Assembly: GCF_012273895.1 (NCBI RefSeq) | Contig: NC_052130.1 | Span: forward strand, 3,534,001 to 3,598,000 | Direction of reading: 5' to 3' | Length of the DNA: 64,000 nt | DNA from: Zerene cesonia | Taxonomy: Eukaryota; Arthropoda; Insecta; Lepidoptera; Pieridae | Shown here: one piece after another, positions 38,701 to 53,700 of the stretch | Numbering within the stretch: the stretch's first letter is position 1 | How the letters are laid out: each line of letters begins with the position of its first letter | Notes under the pieces: model-generated | Told to the model about the DNA's origin: nothing | Database searches by the model: none | What the model saw: only the letters and a program-made list of their open reading frames with translations | Program-made: the position numbers and the translations under genes

Positions 38701-41700
38701 GTGAGCGTGGTGGAACGAAATTTTCTTCTATTCAGTGTTCTTATAACCATAAATCTTATAAGCTTTCACTCGTGTGTGTATGAATGAATGAAAACGCTAT
38801 ATTGTAATATCAGATATGAAATTTAAAGAATATGATATTATTTATTATGTAAAGTGTTCTATAACGATACGTGTGAGACAACGGCTATTTAATGCGAAAA
38901 TAGATAATTATATGTATGTTTTATGTTTGTTACCTCTGACATTTGGATTTAGTGAACTGATTTTGATGTTTTTTTTGTTTGAAATCTGGCAATTTCCGTG
39001 TTTGAGTTTGTTCTGTGTCGTTTAGTTTAAGTCTTTTGTTAAAAATGATTATCATAATCTACTATATAAAAATAAGTCGGGTTTTCCTTCCTGACGCTAT
39101 AACTCCAGAACGCACGAACCGATTTCCACGGTTTTGCATTCGTTGGAAAGGTCTTGGGCGTCGTGAGGTTTATAGCAAAGAAAATTCCGGAAAAATTTCA
39201 ACAGAAAAGCGGGAAAGACGAAGCCATCTGGTGGCGAAACGGAGTTCGCCGAGTTAGCTAGTACTACATAAATAGTAATAAGTAACATAGAAATTGTTAC
39301 ACGATTTCTGTTTCTTCTCTCTAACAGCACGAAAACATTCGCGGCATTATTCCTAAACCTTTACTCATCAAAATTTTGTAATCGTGGGATATAATATTAT
39401 GACGAAAAGTCTCCCTTCCTTAGCCAGCGTTCTAGCGATATGACGTCATACATCATGATTAATGCTCAATCAGCTTTTACGGAGACACGTTTACGACCCT
39501 ATGTACTGTATAAGCTAAAGTCACTTAAATTGAGTATTTAAATAACGTAAAACAAGATACAAATGAATCAATAGAAAAAATATAATGACAAATAACATGA
39601 TAAATAAAAACCCTAAAAACACCCTACTTATGTTTTAAACCTACTATCCTACTAATATTATAAATGTGAAAGTTTCTAAGGATGTGTGTGTGTTTGTTGC
39701 TCTTTCACGGAAAAACTACTGAACCGATTGCAGTGAAATTTGGCAGGTAGACAGCTAGACAGCTGGAATAACATAAAGGCAACTTTTTATCCCGATATTC
39801 CTACGGGATGCGGACAAACGCGAGTGAAACCGCGGGGCGCAGCTAGTGCTTTAAGAATAGAATCAACTAAAAGTAGATAATAATTTTTATACTATGAATC
39901 CAATTCATGAACACAAATATCATCATATAATTCGTTCTTAGTCAATCAATAATATCGTGAATAAATTATTTTTTAACAGAAATTTAACCGACTTCAAAAC
40001 CACTTAAAAGCCAAAAATATATTTTCACTTCTTTATGATAATAATAACGACTATAAGATTACAGCCTTGTTTTGTCCGCTCATTCAATGAGCTTCTCATT
40101 TTAGGGCATGCATCCGTTTCGCTGCATAAATACATTTAATAGCAGCAAAATTATGCCTATATTAGTTATAGGAATTAATTTTGAAGAAATTATATTTTGT
40201 ATTTATAATGTTGTATTTCTTAATGCCACTGCTACGAAGGCGTATAAAGAATAAATTCCTTCACACTAATTATTCCATATGGATGCAAAATTTCGCATTT
40301 CAATTATATCATTTGTATTTTAATTATGTATGTGTACAGTTGTTATGGAATTAAATTTCGCAAAACACTCAATTATTGGAAATTCATTACACAAAGTCAG
40401 AAAGTAAATTAACAATTAATTGATAGTTTATAGCGTATATTGAAATTTAATTCTTAACTAGTGGTCCGCCCCTACTTCGCCTGTGATACCCCTAAAATCT
40501 ATCAGGCATTACATGCATTTCCATCGTTAAAAGATAATTATTAGTGATAGATGTGTGGAAATTTCGAGAAAGAAATCAAAAAGGAACCTTTCATTGTACA
40601 GTTACGTTTTTTTAATACAAGCGGTCAGTCTCGGTTTCAGCTATGGTTTTTTCTCTCCATAAAAACCTTTACAGAAATTTGCCCTATTGGTAGATCCGTT
40701 CGAATTCTACATTTACCGATAAATTTTTATTTATGTAGATTTATTTAGAACAAAAGTGAAGGCGCCAATTAGGGATAACAGGTATAATAATTCCTTAATT
40801 GAAAAAAAACGTCCTTACCTCGGTTTAAAAAATAGAACTTCATTAACTGTACAAAAAAAAGATTTAAACTAAAAATGTTTTATTGGTCAAAAATCAATAC
40901 CAGTGCCAATAATTCAAACACGTCGATAATTCAATTATCTCAGTTTTACAACTGACAGACTTGAGATTTATCGACGCAAATGTCGATAGCAGATGAAACT
41001 TTGACATGCAAAAGGGCGCGAAAATTAAAACATCACAGATTATTAATGTTTCTGATTACGCGCCATTTGTGCGCAGTGTAAACAATAAACATATTTTGTA
41101 ATTTTTCGCACCACAGAGTAAATATGTCAAATCATCGAATGTTCTGTCAAACGTTTTTTTTTTACAAATCCGCCAAACATTTAAAATAAATAAAAATTTG
41201 CCTCTTAGTTGACGGTGACGGCTCTTAGCTTCTGAAGAAGTTTTGAGTAGTGTTTTCGACGGTAGTAAACACCGCGTTGGTTATTAAAATTTCATGCTAT
41301 TACGAATGTCTGGTTCGTAGTTTGTTATGATACATTTTGGTGCTAGTGTGACCAAACATTCGTTTTAACCATGGTAAAAACCTTTTACCCTTTTTCCTAT
41401 ATAATTTTCATAAAAGCATACAAAATAAATCAGTAATTTACGTTAAGATATGTTTTCGAAATTTGCCTTTCGTGTCTTTATTAATTTCAAGGTTAATACT
41501 TATACTTGTTAATTTCAAAATAAGTCGATATTAATAATAATCTACTATATAAAAATAAGTCGGGTTTTCCTTCCTGACGCTATAATTCCAAAACGCACGA
41601 ACCGTTTTCCACGTTTTTGCATTCGTTGGAAAGGTCTCGGGCTCCGTGAGGTTTATAGCAAAGAAAATTCCGGAAAAATTTAAACATAAAGGCGGGAAAA

Positions 41701-44700
41701 ACGAAGCCATCTGGTGGCGAAACGGAGTTCGCCGGGTTTGCTAGTGCTTTATAAATATGAAATATTGAAAAAAAAAAATAGAAAAAACAAATGAGGGGGT
41801 CATTCGCTAAACCATAAATAAAATAACCATACATTACGCTTGTTTGAAAACGATCAGTCTGCTATCCGCCGTTTGCTATTTACTCAGCTCAAAGTCTAAA
41901 AGAGAATACTCTAATAATTAAATTCACATTATACAGAAATACCCATAGAAAATTTCGGTCACACGAGTACTTCCAGAGCAAGTGTTCAAATAAACTCAGA
42001 CGCGCTGTTTCAATTGATGTACTAGTGTTTGCTTTGGCTCTTAATAGATGAGGCCAATATTGCGAGAGTTATTAACCTATTTGAATTACTAGATGAACAA
42101 ATATGAATTGCTAATTTCGATATGAATAAGACTTTTTAATATTAATGCCACATGTATTATGTGGAATCGAGCACGCTTTGGTACGAATTGGGATATCTCG
42201 CACCGGCGAAGTACCACAACCCCACAGAAAACCGGCGTGAAATAGTAGCATGCCACTGTGTTTCATACGGTGGGTTGGGGAGCCGGAGGCCCGTTTCCAT
42301 TTCTTCACCCTTCATAGTCCATTCCTACCTTCCAGCCGTCAATCCTTTCCTTATCCCTTATCACATAAAACGCAGTCACACCATCAGGCGAACCACCGGT
42401 TCAGTTGCCCGCTCTGACATAAAAAAAATAATGATATAATACGTTAAAGTGAGCGCAGCTTCACTCGCATTATATCGAAATAAAGTAAAAGCTGGATGCC
42501 ATGTGGCAGATGGTAATTTATCCTGTAATTATATTTTTATTTAAATTGGAAACTATTCAATATGATTTAGATAAATATTTTTATATCCATCCAAGTATCA
42601 AAATAATAACAAAACTATCAAAGGTTACCTGGTAGAGATCGCTTATGAGCGATAAGGCAGCTTATTAAACACGTAAAGCTTTCAAAGTTACCAGTCAACA
42701 CCTATCAATTGCACACAATTTTAATTTAGAAAAATATATTAAAACTGGTAACACCTGGACGAGTCCAACGCTCGATTAAAAAACGTGAAACAGTTTACAA
42801 AAAGCAAAACAAAACAACGATGTAGGCAGCGGAATATCAACATGTTAGATAGGAAAATATTCCAATGTTTTCAATAGCTTGGCTATCTACAAAACCGTAC
42901 TAAACTTTTGGGACACAGTTCATCGGGTTTTAAATAAATATTCATTGCGTTTAATTTTCAGTTCTATAGCATTGAAATGCTTTATAAATTCGAACTCGCG
43001 TCTTTTTGCAATACCGTAGGACTGGAATAAATTCGATTACTGGGATCACGGGTGGCCGAGAGGCTAGGCTTTGCGTTGTAGACGAGTAAATGAGATTTCA
43101 CTTTTATGGATTATAGTATAATGTGAATATTTTTAATTTATTTTCTATTATATTGAATCAGAAAAGTCAAAGCATCTAAACATAATAAAAACAAACGTGA
43201 AAATAACGTATAAACAACTTGTCATCCATATTTAGCTAACCGCACATGAAATTCCCGCGTTTTTATCAACGACGCAAACCGCATTTTCCTTCGTAAATAT
43301 TATTTCATTCAATCAAAATTTAAAGTACACATTGCGGTATGCGAGTATGAAATAATTCGGAGACACGCGCTCAGAATAAATATTTTCTGTTACCTAAATA
43401 AACTCGATATTTCCGTTAAATAAAATAAACACGCGCCACATTGACTTCGATTATGCGACCAACTTTGTGGGTTAATCCCCAACTGTCGTATACGCAGTGA
43501 TAGATAGAAGTGATAGATAGAGAAATGATGTGCTTTTAATATACTACGGATATATATTTTTTCTCTTTTAGGTAACAATTAGAATAGTGTGGGTTACTTC
43601 TATGATAAACTGACGTGTTTACCAAAATGTTTGTCAATTTTTCATATGTCAAATAATTATGTCAGAATCAAAAATAAACCACAAAACATTATTTAAACGG
43701 TTAGTAACAATATTTTGACTACACTTCTATACCAACATTAACATCTCAAATTCGAGGAAATGAGTGATCATGGGTTAATGAAAAAGTATTAAACGTCACA
43801 CTATAAAATGAGTCTGAACCTTATGTAGCTACTTTATTATGACCGTAGCCTTATACATTATTAATGTAGCATATCGTAGAGCCATGCTACGGTAGTCTAC
43901 AATGAAAAACCCCATTACTGTATTTCTTTTCAAAATTATACGTCAATGATATTCGTGCTTGGTTATATTTAGTATCGGCTTTTTACTGGCAATTTTGAAT
44001 ATCTTTTTATGACCAACTATTGGCATAGGGTAAGCCTCTTATATGCCCCAAAGGCTGGGAATTTGATTTACGCTTATGGGATAATATTAGAGGTACTTTT
44101 GAGACTATAGTTTTATGTTTATCTGTGTATTTATATCTAAACCTCCATATTTTTCTACTGACGCTCATAAGTTATTTGATAAATTAAGAACACCTAACAT
44201 TAATTTATCCATCATCATTCTCTCACATACCCAATTAATTGGGGCAGTAAAATAAGAAGGTTTATCTCAGAAATATATTGTCATTGGACTTAGCAGCAGC
44301 AGAAAAAGAAGCAACACAGGCTCTGGCAAATGATATAGGATATGCCCAAGCAAAGATAACAGAGGAGTGGTATTGTTCTGAAGACACAAAACGCAATGTA
44401 CGTCACTGCGATCGTCAGTAGCTCCTTTATTGAGAACGTTTTTGTTGCCCTTCGCCCTGAGCAGATGTCGTGTTCCTTGTATTCTGTGAACAAGCCGACA
44501 CGCGTCATTACAAATTAAATTTTCGAACGCTCATAACATGCAGTATTTTAAGAAAACCTATATACATCCACCACCACCAGAACCACCAGCTCAGCTGCCC
44601 GCTATGACATAAAAAAAAACATAAAAAAAAACATCTGCATTGCCATATAAAGCAAGGCGTCTTTTCCATATTTGTTTATGATACTTAAACACCCAATGCT

Positions 44701-47700
44701 TAATCGAGGACACCAGCACATTCAATTTCTTGGGGAGTAGGTGCTTATGAGCGGCGTGGTTCACCATACCATAAAGCAAAAATTTGGTCTAATCTTCTCA
44801 TTAATTATGTTAATTTTTTTAGAAAACCCGTTAAAACCCTTGATCTCTTCATGACAGTTTGTGAATCTAGGTTCCAATTATGTTGGCGTCGTCCACGAAT
44901 ACAAATATAAAACAATTAAACGTATTGAAAATATTACCGCAATAAAACTTAGTTTGTGAACTCTGATATTAAGACTTCAAGAACATAAAACGGCAGTTGT
45001 TTATTATATATAAAGAATACAAAAACATTGGATCATGGAGTGAGGTCCACGATTAAAACTTTTAGTTTACCTTTCTAATGTTAAAACCATACAAGGGCTA
45101 TTTGACTCCAAGTTTAATTACGTTAAAATATAGGAGCAAACTTGAATCGACTAATTCAAAGAAATGGCAAAGCGAAGCCATAGAGGAAATTAGCTAACAT
45201 TAAGTGAAGTTTATAAAGATTACGGCATAATTCCCTTGTGAATTTCAAAACGATTTAAGAGTCTTTTAGAAGTTATAAGCCGCTGAATTAAAACAATTTT
45301 ACTTACTTGGCATTTTGGCGGGTTTCTTTTATCTTTAGATACTGGGCTAAGAATTATGGTCCATGATAATATTTCTGTTATAGCGTGGTTAGATTTGGTA
45401 TTGTGCTGTAATCAATGCATTGTTAGTTTGAGATATCAGATGTGACTTATCTGCTTGAATATATTTTGACAGACATTTTAATTTTTTCAGTCTTTCTTCT
45501 TTTATGACGGCCATTATTCTTTTGATTTATATATCACGGAAATAGTACTAAACCACGGACGTAGTTTATAAATATTAATTATATTACGTCCATAGAACAA
45601 GTACTATATTTAGTGCTTATTATTTCCATGGCCTAACCGTAATGTAAATTATTATGAATTTCTATTTTATTTAATTACCGATTTTAACTATTACATAAGA
45701 AACCTACATGTTATTCTTGTAAAACATTTATTTATTTCTGAAATCGATTCGGCGAAAATTTTGCATTTACATTATGTTACGGCAAAAACAATAATCACAC
45801 AATAAAAACGGAATAAAATCAATATTTGATATTTTAGGACGTGTTCACAAGATATTCGCATGAGTTATTGCTACATAATGCGTTATTAACTGCAATTTTA
45901 CGACCGACTTGTCCCATTTTATGGCTCATAACATGAACGAATAGTAAACCTTACTATATTCGTGATATCGTAGAAAGCATATTGAATATATACCTAGTTA
46001 TAATTGCACCATATGTGCTGCGAAAAGATATTTTTATGACACTGATAATAAACTTTTTCTACGTCAACATCTACACTAAAAGCATAAAGATGTTAGATTT
46101 TTTTTAATGTATCAAATGGATAAACCCTAATGCTATTTTAAATCAATTTTGTAAGTAGAATAACCATTTTTAACAAAATACTAAACCTTCATCTCATTGT
46201 CAGAACTGCCCCAAATTAAATGGTGCGGGAGACATCAGCTTACAAATAACAAAAAAATCTAGAGACATTTTTTAAGAGATTTATTCATTATATTATTTTA
46301 TCAGTCTCCCTACGACCAGGCCGGCTGTTAGTGTTTGAAACTTTGGGTTAAACAATATAATGATTAAATGGATTAAATGGCGGATAAAAATAAAAAAATT
46401 AAATGGATTATAAAGTATTTAGTTTATTTTAAATCAAACAAAATAAACTAAAAGAACATAAAAATCAACTGGATATCAAAGGATCATGGGAACATAATAT
46501 TGATTTATAATTTACTAGCTGCACCCGGCAAACGCTGTTCTGCCTTACTCTTATAGGGGTATGAAAAATAGATGTTGGCCGATTCTCATACATACCGGAT
46601 AAGCACATAAAATTTCATCAAAATTGGTCAAGCCGTTTCGGAGGAGTATGGCAACGAAAACTGTGACACGAGAATTTTATATATTAGATAGTTCGTTTTA
46701 GTAAGTATCGAACAAGCGTTAGCCACAACTCTAAACTACCTTCTGGACAAAAACTTTTCTATTAGTCTCTTAGGAAAAGGAATTCAGAATTGGGCTTCGC
46801 TTAAGTTCCAAGAATAATAATTATGGAGCTAAATTATACCCATGGGATACCATAAGATGAATCTTAAACCCGCGAAACTAAGACATGAAATTACGCCGAT
46901 AGCATTGTATTGTCTATCCTCTTATTCTTTACCTTTCTTAATTAAAAAAATGCTTATATAATCTAAGAACATATCACGATAAGCAGCAAAATCAGTACAT
47001 CTCCGAGAGAACATAATCCTTTCAAACGTTTGAGACAAACAAATATCTAGAAAGTCTAAAGTGCCACACTAGGGACCTGAGACCTGATGTTTATAACACA
47101 TGTCACCTCATTACAATGTACGTACTACAGCTGAAATATTGTACCAAAAAATTTCCAGCGAGCCTTTTACGTCGGCTATATTTAGCTTTACGACGCAAAC
47201 ATCCATAAAAGCGAATTCCACGTATTACCTGCAGAATATTAAAATATTAAGGAAACGCGCACGTCGGGGGTGTTTTGAATAATAATAATAATATAAATAC
47301 TTCCCTTCGCATCTTGCTAATCTCGACGCGTGATTAAACGGTCTTTAATTAAACATTCTTTATGGCGAACAATGAAGAAATTTTGAATTACTCAAGTCTT
47401 TTCGAAGGAACGTGAGTTGAAGGTGGATGAAATTGGTGACGCAGTTATTATGCTATATTACATGTTGAGACTTACATAACGGGTAAGAGAGTGTTATGTA
47501 TATATATTAAGAACCATCACAACCAATACGAAACATTATTTCAATGATTACAATATTGTATCGATGGAACGCGGCCTTTGTTAAATTTAATTTATAGTTT
47601 TATAGCATTGAAATGCTTTATAAATGAGAAATTTTGAAAGAATAGAAAAAATTTGATCACGAGGCAGGATCCTGGTTCTTAATCATCTCAATAGATGGCG

Positions 47701-50700
47701 TGGGGTGCCCCTTAGGCACATGAAACAAAAGAGTAGAAGAAATTCGATTACTGTGGCAGGATCACGGGTGGCCGAGCGGCTAGGCGTTGCTACGGTTAGG
47801 CAAGATACGCAGGTTCGAATCCTGCCTCGTGATCAAATTTTTTCTATTCTTTCAAAATTTCTCAATCGTGCATATTATTATAACCAGAGTATTGGTGAGT
47901 TAGGCATAGGCATAGGAAATAAACTCCAGAGAAATACTAGATTTAATCGAAAAATATATGTCCGACGTCGGAGTCACTATAAGTTGTAAAAGTAAAAAAC
48001 CATGCCTTAATATAAATCGAACTCAGTATACAGGAATTTTATAGATGCCATAAAACAATTCATCTAACAAGCTCCTCTCAGGTGCATCATTGGATTCAAA
48101 CAAGAATGGAAATCGATAGAAATTAATTAAGAAAGATGCTAGACGTGAGACGTTCAGTAAATTCTTCTTATTACGGTATTATGAATTGTTTTATAGACAA
48201 AGCTCATTGTGCAGAGTATTTAAGATAAGAATTAACTTTCATATATACTATGAAAGGAAGGGACTAAGTATAATACTCGAAATCTTAATAAAACTACACG
48301 TCTAATTCGTTCAATGCGAAATAATAAAGAAAGTTATTATTCGAATGGAATGTGAGTAAAACCGTGGTGAAACTAATAAAAACTGAATTCAGAATTTGCA
48401 GTAAAGTTATCATCGACAAAAATATAATTCAAGATCTATAGTACCTAAGAAATTTAATTTCTTTGACAGTCTGAGTATCGCTGCTATTTTTGTCTATGAC
48501 TGTTAGTTCTTTTAGTTGTTTACAGTTAAAGTTATTCTGGATGATATCATAAGAAGTTGGCAAAAAATAGCCGATGTGTGGGCAAAGTAGCCTACACAGC
48601 TGTGGTAAGTGATAGACTTTTCTAAATGAAGCGATCACCATCGGCCGTTAAAAAATGATTTCCCGCTTTTAAGTGGTAAGATATAAAGAAAGGCATCAAG
48701 CCTTAAAGAAAGGAATAAGGAATAAAGGAATGGAATATGATGGAAGGGGAAAATATACCGAATCGGGAACCAGAGGGAGATATTTTAAATATACTCGAGA
48801 TACCGGTATTTTGTGTGTATTTTTGTTAGGAAATTTGCGTTGTCCGCTTTTAGTGTGTAAGGAATATGAAAAGGATTGAAAACGGGAATAAAGGAATGGA
48901 CTGGGAAGGGTCAGGAATACAATACGGGCCCCCAGCTCCGAACGAAACTCACATTGGCATGCTACTATTCCATGATGATTTTTATTCTTACTTCAATACA
49001 AAATACTATTTAAATAAAAACAAATAAACGTCTTCTCGACATTTAAAGGCACGATGTCTTTATACACAAAGATAACATCTCAAGCAACAATTGCCACTTT
49101 AGAAACAAACATTTACAACTCGTAAAACTGTGTTTTTCAAACTCGACGTGATTGTTTAACGCATTGCTTAGTACCAGTCCATATAAAAGTAGATATCTAT
49201 TAGCTGGCTACTGGTTTTTGTTGAAATGTTTACGTTCAGATCTAAACAGGTTAAGGTCAGTGAGATTGTAAGTATAGACATCTAATCTAGTCTATTTTTG
49301 TAATCTGCATATTGGAAAATGTAAAAAAATCTGATGTGATGAGTATACTCGTATGATTCTACATATTTTAAAAATTGAAAATCAGTAAAATTATGTAATG
49401 AGAAGCTTACTGATTTTCCATTTTTAAAATATAAAAGAAATACTATAACCAAAAACGTGTATGTAATGTATATATATAATAATATTTAAAACTTGTAACT
49501 TGACGTAAATTTACAAGTTGTATTATCCTATAATTATCTGTCACATTTATTTTTATTTGTTGAATCTATGTATCCTATGTATAAGATATGATGTAACAGG
49601 TGTTGGACGACCATATTAAATGGATAAAATAAAAATAAAACTAATAAAAATTTAAAGATTAAAGCAATTGCCACGGTCACAAATTGGATACCAATTGTTT
49701 GCAGATGTTCTTTAGCTTGTTTGTATAGAACCCTCAATGTCATGGTTCCGAAATCGGCGATAGCGATCGCGCTTGGCCGATTTTTTGATTATGTGTCGGA
49801 GAAACTATTAAAAAAAACAACGAGGGTAATTGAATGAATTTTCACCGATGTATTTGTTATAGCATCTTAATAAAAATAAGGATTAATCTGGCACGAAATA
49901 AGATTTCTTACCTTCGCTTTGAGCATATGTAATCATTATATTCATATGTAATTATTTATTATAATCAATTTTGTATTATAAATACTGAAATAAGCGTCAA
50001 TTATGTCATTAAACAGCTTAAAAAACTATCAGCCAGTAAAACCGGCAAAATAACCGATGTCATTAGTGTTATGCGGAAAATTCAGTTCATCTATAAATAA
50101 ACAGACGGACAGAAATGCGGCACATACATATATAAATAAGTGGCGACTGACTTTTGTTTTCATAAGATTATGATATTCTGTGTAACATATATCATAATGT
50201 TTGACTTATGTGTGGGTATAATTTTCAAACACGTAGTAGTGGGTAGGAGGGCGGGGGGACTGTAAACCAGCGCTCTCAATACGAAGTCAGCAAATGCTGA
50301 GATTGCTATCTTTTGTAGGTTATATCATACCTATAAATGGGCGTATTCTTGTCATAAATACTTTTTATTAATTTCTGATACAGTTCCCTTTTAACTGGAA
50401 TAATTATGACAATTTTACTTAAGTGTTGTTTCTCTTTTTTATAATTACATGCTTCATCTGGATTGAAATAAAATTATCATATAAATCTGTGAATAAATAA
50501 TTTTTTTGAGAGTAGTATATCGCATAATAATGTCTGTTCTTTTATGTTTTTTACAGTTAAGTGTTAACAATGAAACAAATAATATGTATTTGTTTATTTA
50601 CTACTAGACGCTTGTCCCAGCTCCGTCCGGATATCAACATATGATTTATACTAAGGTAGCATTAATCGGGTTAAAAACTATCCTATCACCCAATTCTGCT

Positions 50701-53700
50701 TATACCCTGTCTGTATACCAAATTTCATCAAAATCCGTTCAGTAGGTTCAGCGTGATTGACGAACAAATATCCAAACAAACAAACTTTCACATTTATAAT
50801 ATTAATAAAGTGATGCAATTGAGTCTCAGTTCCTTAAATATATGAATAACATTATTATAATATTTTCCCATGGATAATATTCGGGTCACAATCATAAAAG
50901 AAGACCCCAGGGGTCTTTTGGAGGACGTACATTGGGACATACGTAGATTCTACACACAGAAGGCCTTTAATGAATTTTAATGTGATCTGGGAATTATTAT
51001 TACGTTTTCAAACTTTATGCGGTAATGACTGTGGGGAAATATATATAGGATAAGATCCTATTTAGGCATTATATTTATATTCAAATATATACATGTATAG
51101 ATCAGCAATTATTAGTTCCTCACTTGTTTACATAAATATAAAAAAGCATGGGTGTGGGTTATGAAGACTCAAAGATATTAATACAACAAATAATTCAAAA
51201 GAAATATCTTTTTTGAGATTGTTCTTATAAGATCCATAGATACCACTTATGATACTACTATTACAAATGCAAATGTGTGTTTGTTTATCTTTCGTTTATG
51301 TTGCAACAAAACGACTTTATGCTACGACTTTTGTGTTTGGAGATAGAAAGTGTCATAGGTTACATTTTACCTCGGTGAAACAGATTCTCATAGAAACTTG
51401 CTCTGACTACCCGGGCGAAGCCGCAGGCGGAAAGCTAGTAAAAGATATATTTTATTTTACTGTAGTGAACGGTATATATAACACTGTACCCATCGTAAAT
51501 TTCTAAAAAAATAATAAAAATATGTTTAAATAATGCAAATTCTTAAATTAATGTCTGGAAAACTTCATACATTAATTTAATTTCAACTCTATCACTTATC
51601 ATTTATCATTTACAAAGTTCAAAACTTACTACAGTAATTAATAGGTGTATTTCAATTGTTTTATCAAACGAAGACGGCAAGTTGCGGCTGTCTGGAATCT
51701 GTTTAAATGACAAATTATTGAATAGATACCATTACCTCCTTCAATTTCTATTGTGTTCAAAACAAAGAAATTGCGTTTCAGTAAAGCAATATTACAATCA
51801 AATATTTTATCTGTATAGTACTTAATTAAACAGTTATACTTCTTATATTGGCCTCTCCTAGACAAATCTTTTTTCTCTTTGTAAGTTAAAAAAAAAGTAT
51901 TAAATTACTATATTATCCTTGCGGGGTCAAATCCACCAAACCATTCTTGATACTTGTACTAGATCACGGTGGGTAGCTAACCCGTAATTTTTTCAATTAA
52001 TTACAAGATATGCCCACGAAAATGCTGCAAACAGAATCTTGTAACAAAGACAGCTGTACATCTCTCGTGAGTCGTGTCTGTCAGAGTTATGTATCTTTTG
52101 GACCGCAGTAGGAAGACATTTGCTTTGTATATTCTATTATGGCCGCTATAACAATAAATAAGATTTAGAAGTTAAAGACTTTTTAGCGGATTTTCAACGC
52201 GATTTATTCATTATATTATTAACCCGACGTTTCGAACACTTTACAGCGAGCGTGGTCACGGGGAGACTAAGATGTTTCATGTCTTGAAGTTTAAAATCCG
52301 TAAAAAGTCTTAAATTTCTAATATGTATGAAATATTTCATAAAGACTATTTATTAAACGTATGCTTATACAGTAAAAACTAGTTCAAAATCCAACTGAGA
52401 AACACGTATTTTTTTCAAGTCCTCCATTTCCAATCCATCTTCTTTATTTTCTCTGTACTTTAATATTATTAATTGTAAATTAATTATTATACACACAATG
52501 GTATCAATGAAAACGAGCGATTTCTACGTTATTATTATATTATATAACATTGTGTTTGGAATTTCTCAGTAGAATTATGGAATTTGGAATAGTGCCCAGA
52601 TTATGGCAATAAGCCCTATTACACGAAGGAAGACTCTAAGCAATTAGCGAAATGTAGATTGTAGGTGTATTATTGGGTCACATTTGTATACTAAGAAATA
52701 GAAACATGATGACAGAACTATAATAAAGTATAATATGAATAAAATTATATATATTATATTACGTTATCAAATAAAATTCCTTTATTTGATAACGTTTTGT
52801 AGGTTTTAATTTTATTTAGGTACTTGTATGATAATGAATATGTAATATTTTATGTTATGAAACTCTTACCTAAATGAGAATATCGAATACCTAACATGTA
52901 CCCACCGCTTCACGCTTCAAAAGATTCAACGCGAAGCAAAAGCGAAACGTAGGCGAATAACCAGCGTTTTACTACCGAACAATTTAGTTTCCTATTTCTA
53001 AACATTTCTTTTTCAATAAATAGTTGAGTGTATAAAGATATAAATCCCGGTTACGCGTTTCTTACACGGAATGCGACAAGCTGATTTACACTTCAAATAA
53101 TTTACTCTATGTGCACCGAAATAAATAGTATTTAGGCGCCCGTTGCTAAATACAGCTTGCGTCAAGTGTTCAATTATTTCACCTGTAGAAAATTTAACCT
53201 TTAACTGTAGTAAGATGGTGAAACTAGTTGCAGAAAACTCTAGAAACTTCTGTTTATACAAATGAACAAGCCCGTGACTTCGCTCGCGTGGACTTAAGAA
53301 TTTTTTATCACTTGAATATTCGAAGAAGAATTCATATTTTTACGAGTTTAGATACGTATATGTCATTATTATTTGTTTTAGCAAAAAATCGTCGAGGAAG
53401 CTTCTATTTTATTTTAAAGAAGTTTTTGCCTGCGACTTCGCACTTCTTTTGCCCTACTTTTTAACCTTTGAATCACACTATATATCTAAAAAAAAAACAA
53501 ATAATTTGAAGATCTAAGCATACAAACGCACAGACGGCGAAAAGTGACTGTATTTTACATGATGTAGTGTTACGATGTACAAGTTATTATTGGAAGCCAA
53601 TCAGCTGAATGCCCAAAAACCATACCAACAGCAATATGTAAAAGTATCCTACCGTGACTGAAATAGCACATTTTTTATTATCAGACGACATTTTAAAGTA

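Noticed and set aside
47762..47833. A functional tRNA-Thr call from the GGT anticodon
   Set aside because: Lacks U33 and has an atypical first base, with a related decayed copy; more likely a tRNA-derived repeat.
47705..47989. 94-codon + strand frame over the tRNA-like element
   Set aside because: The sequence is explained by pol III boxes and the inverted repeat, and the translation has no domain.
53575..53661. 28-codon frame MYKLLLEANQLNAQKPYQQQ
   Set aside because: Pleasant composition but very short, next to transposon debris and without splice context.
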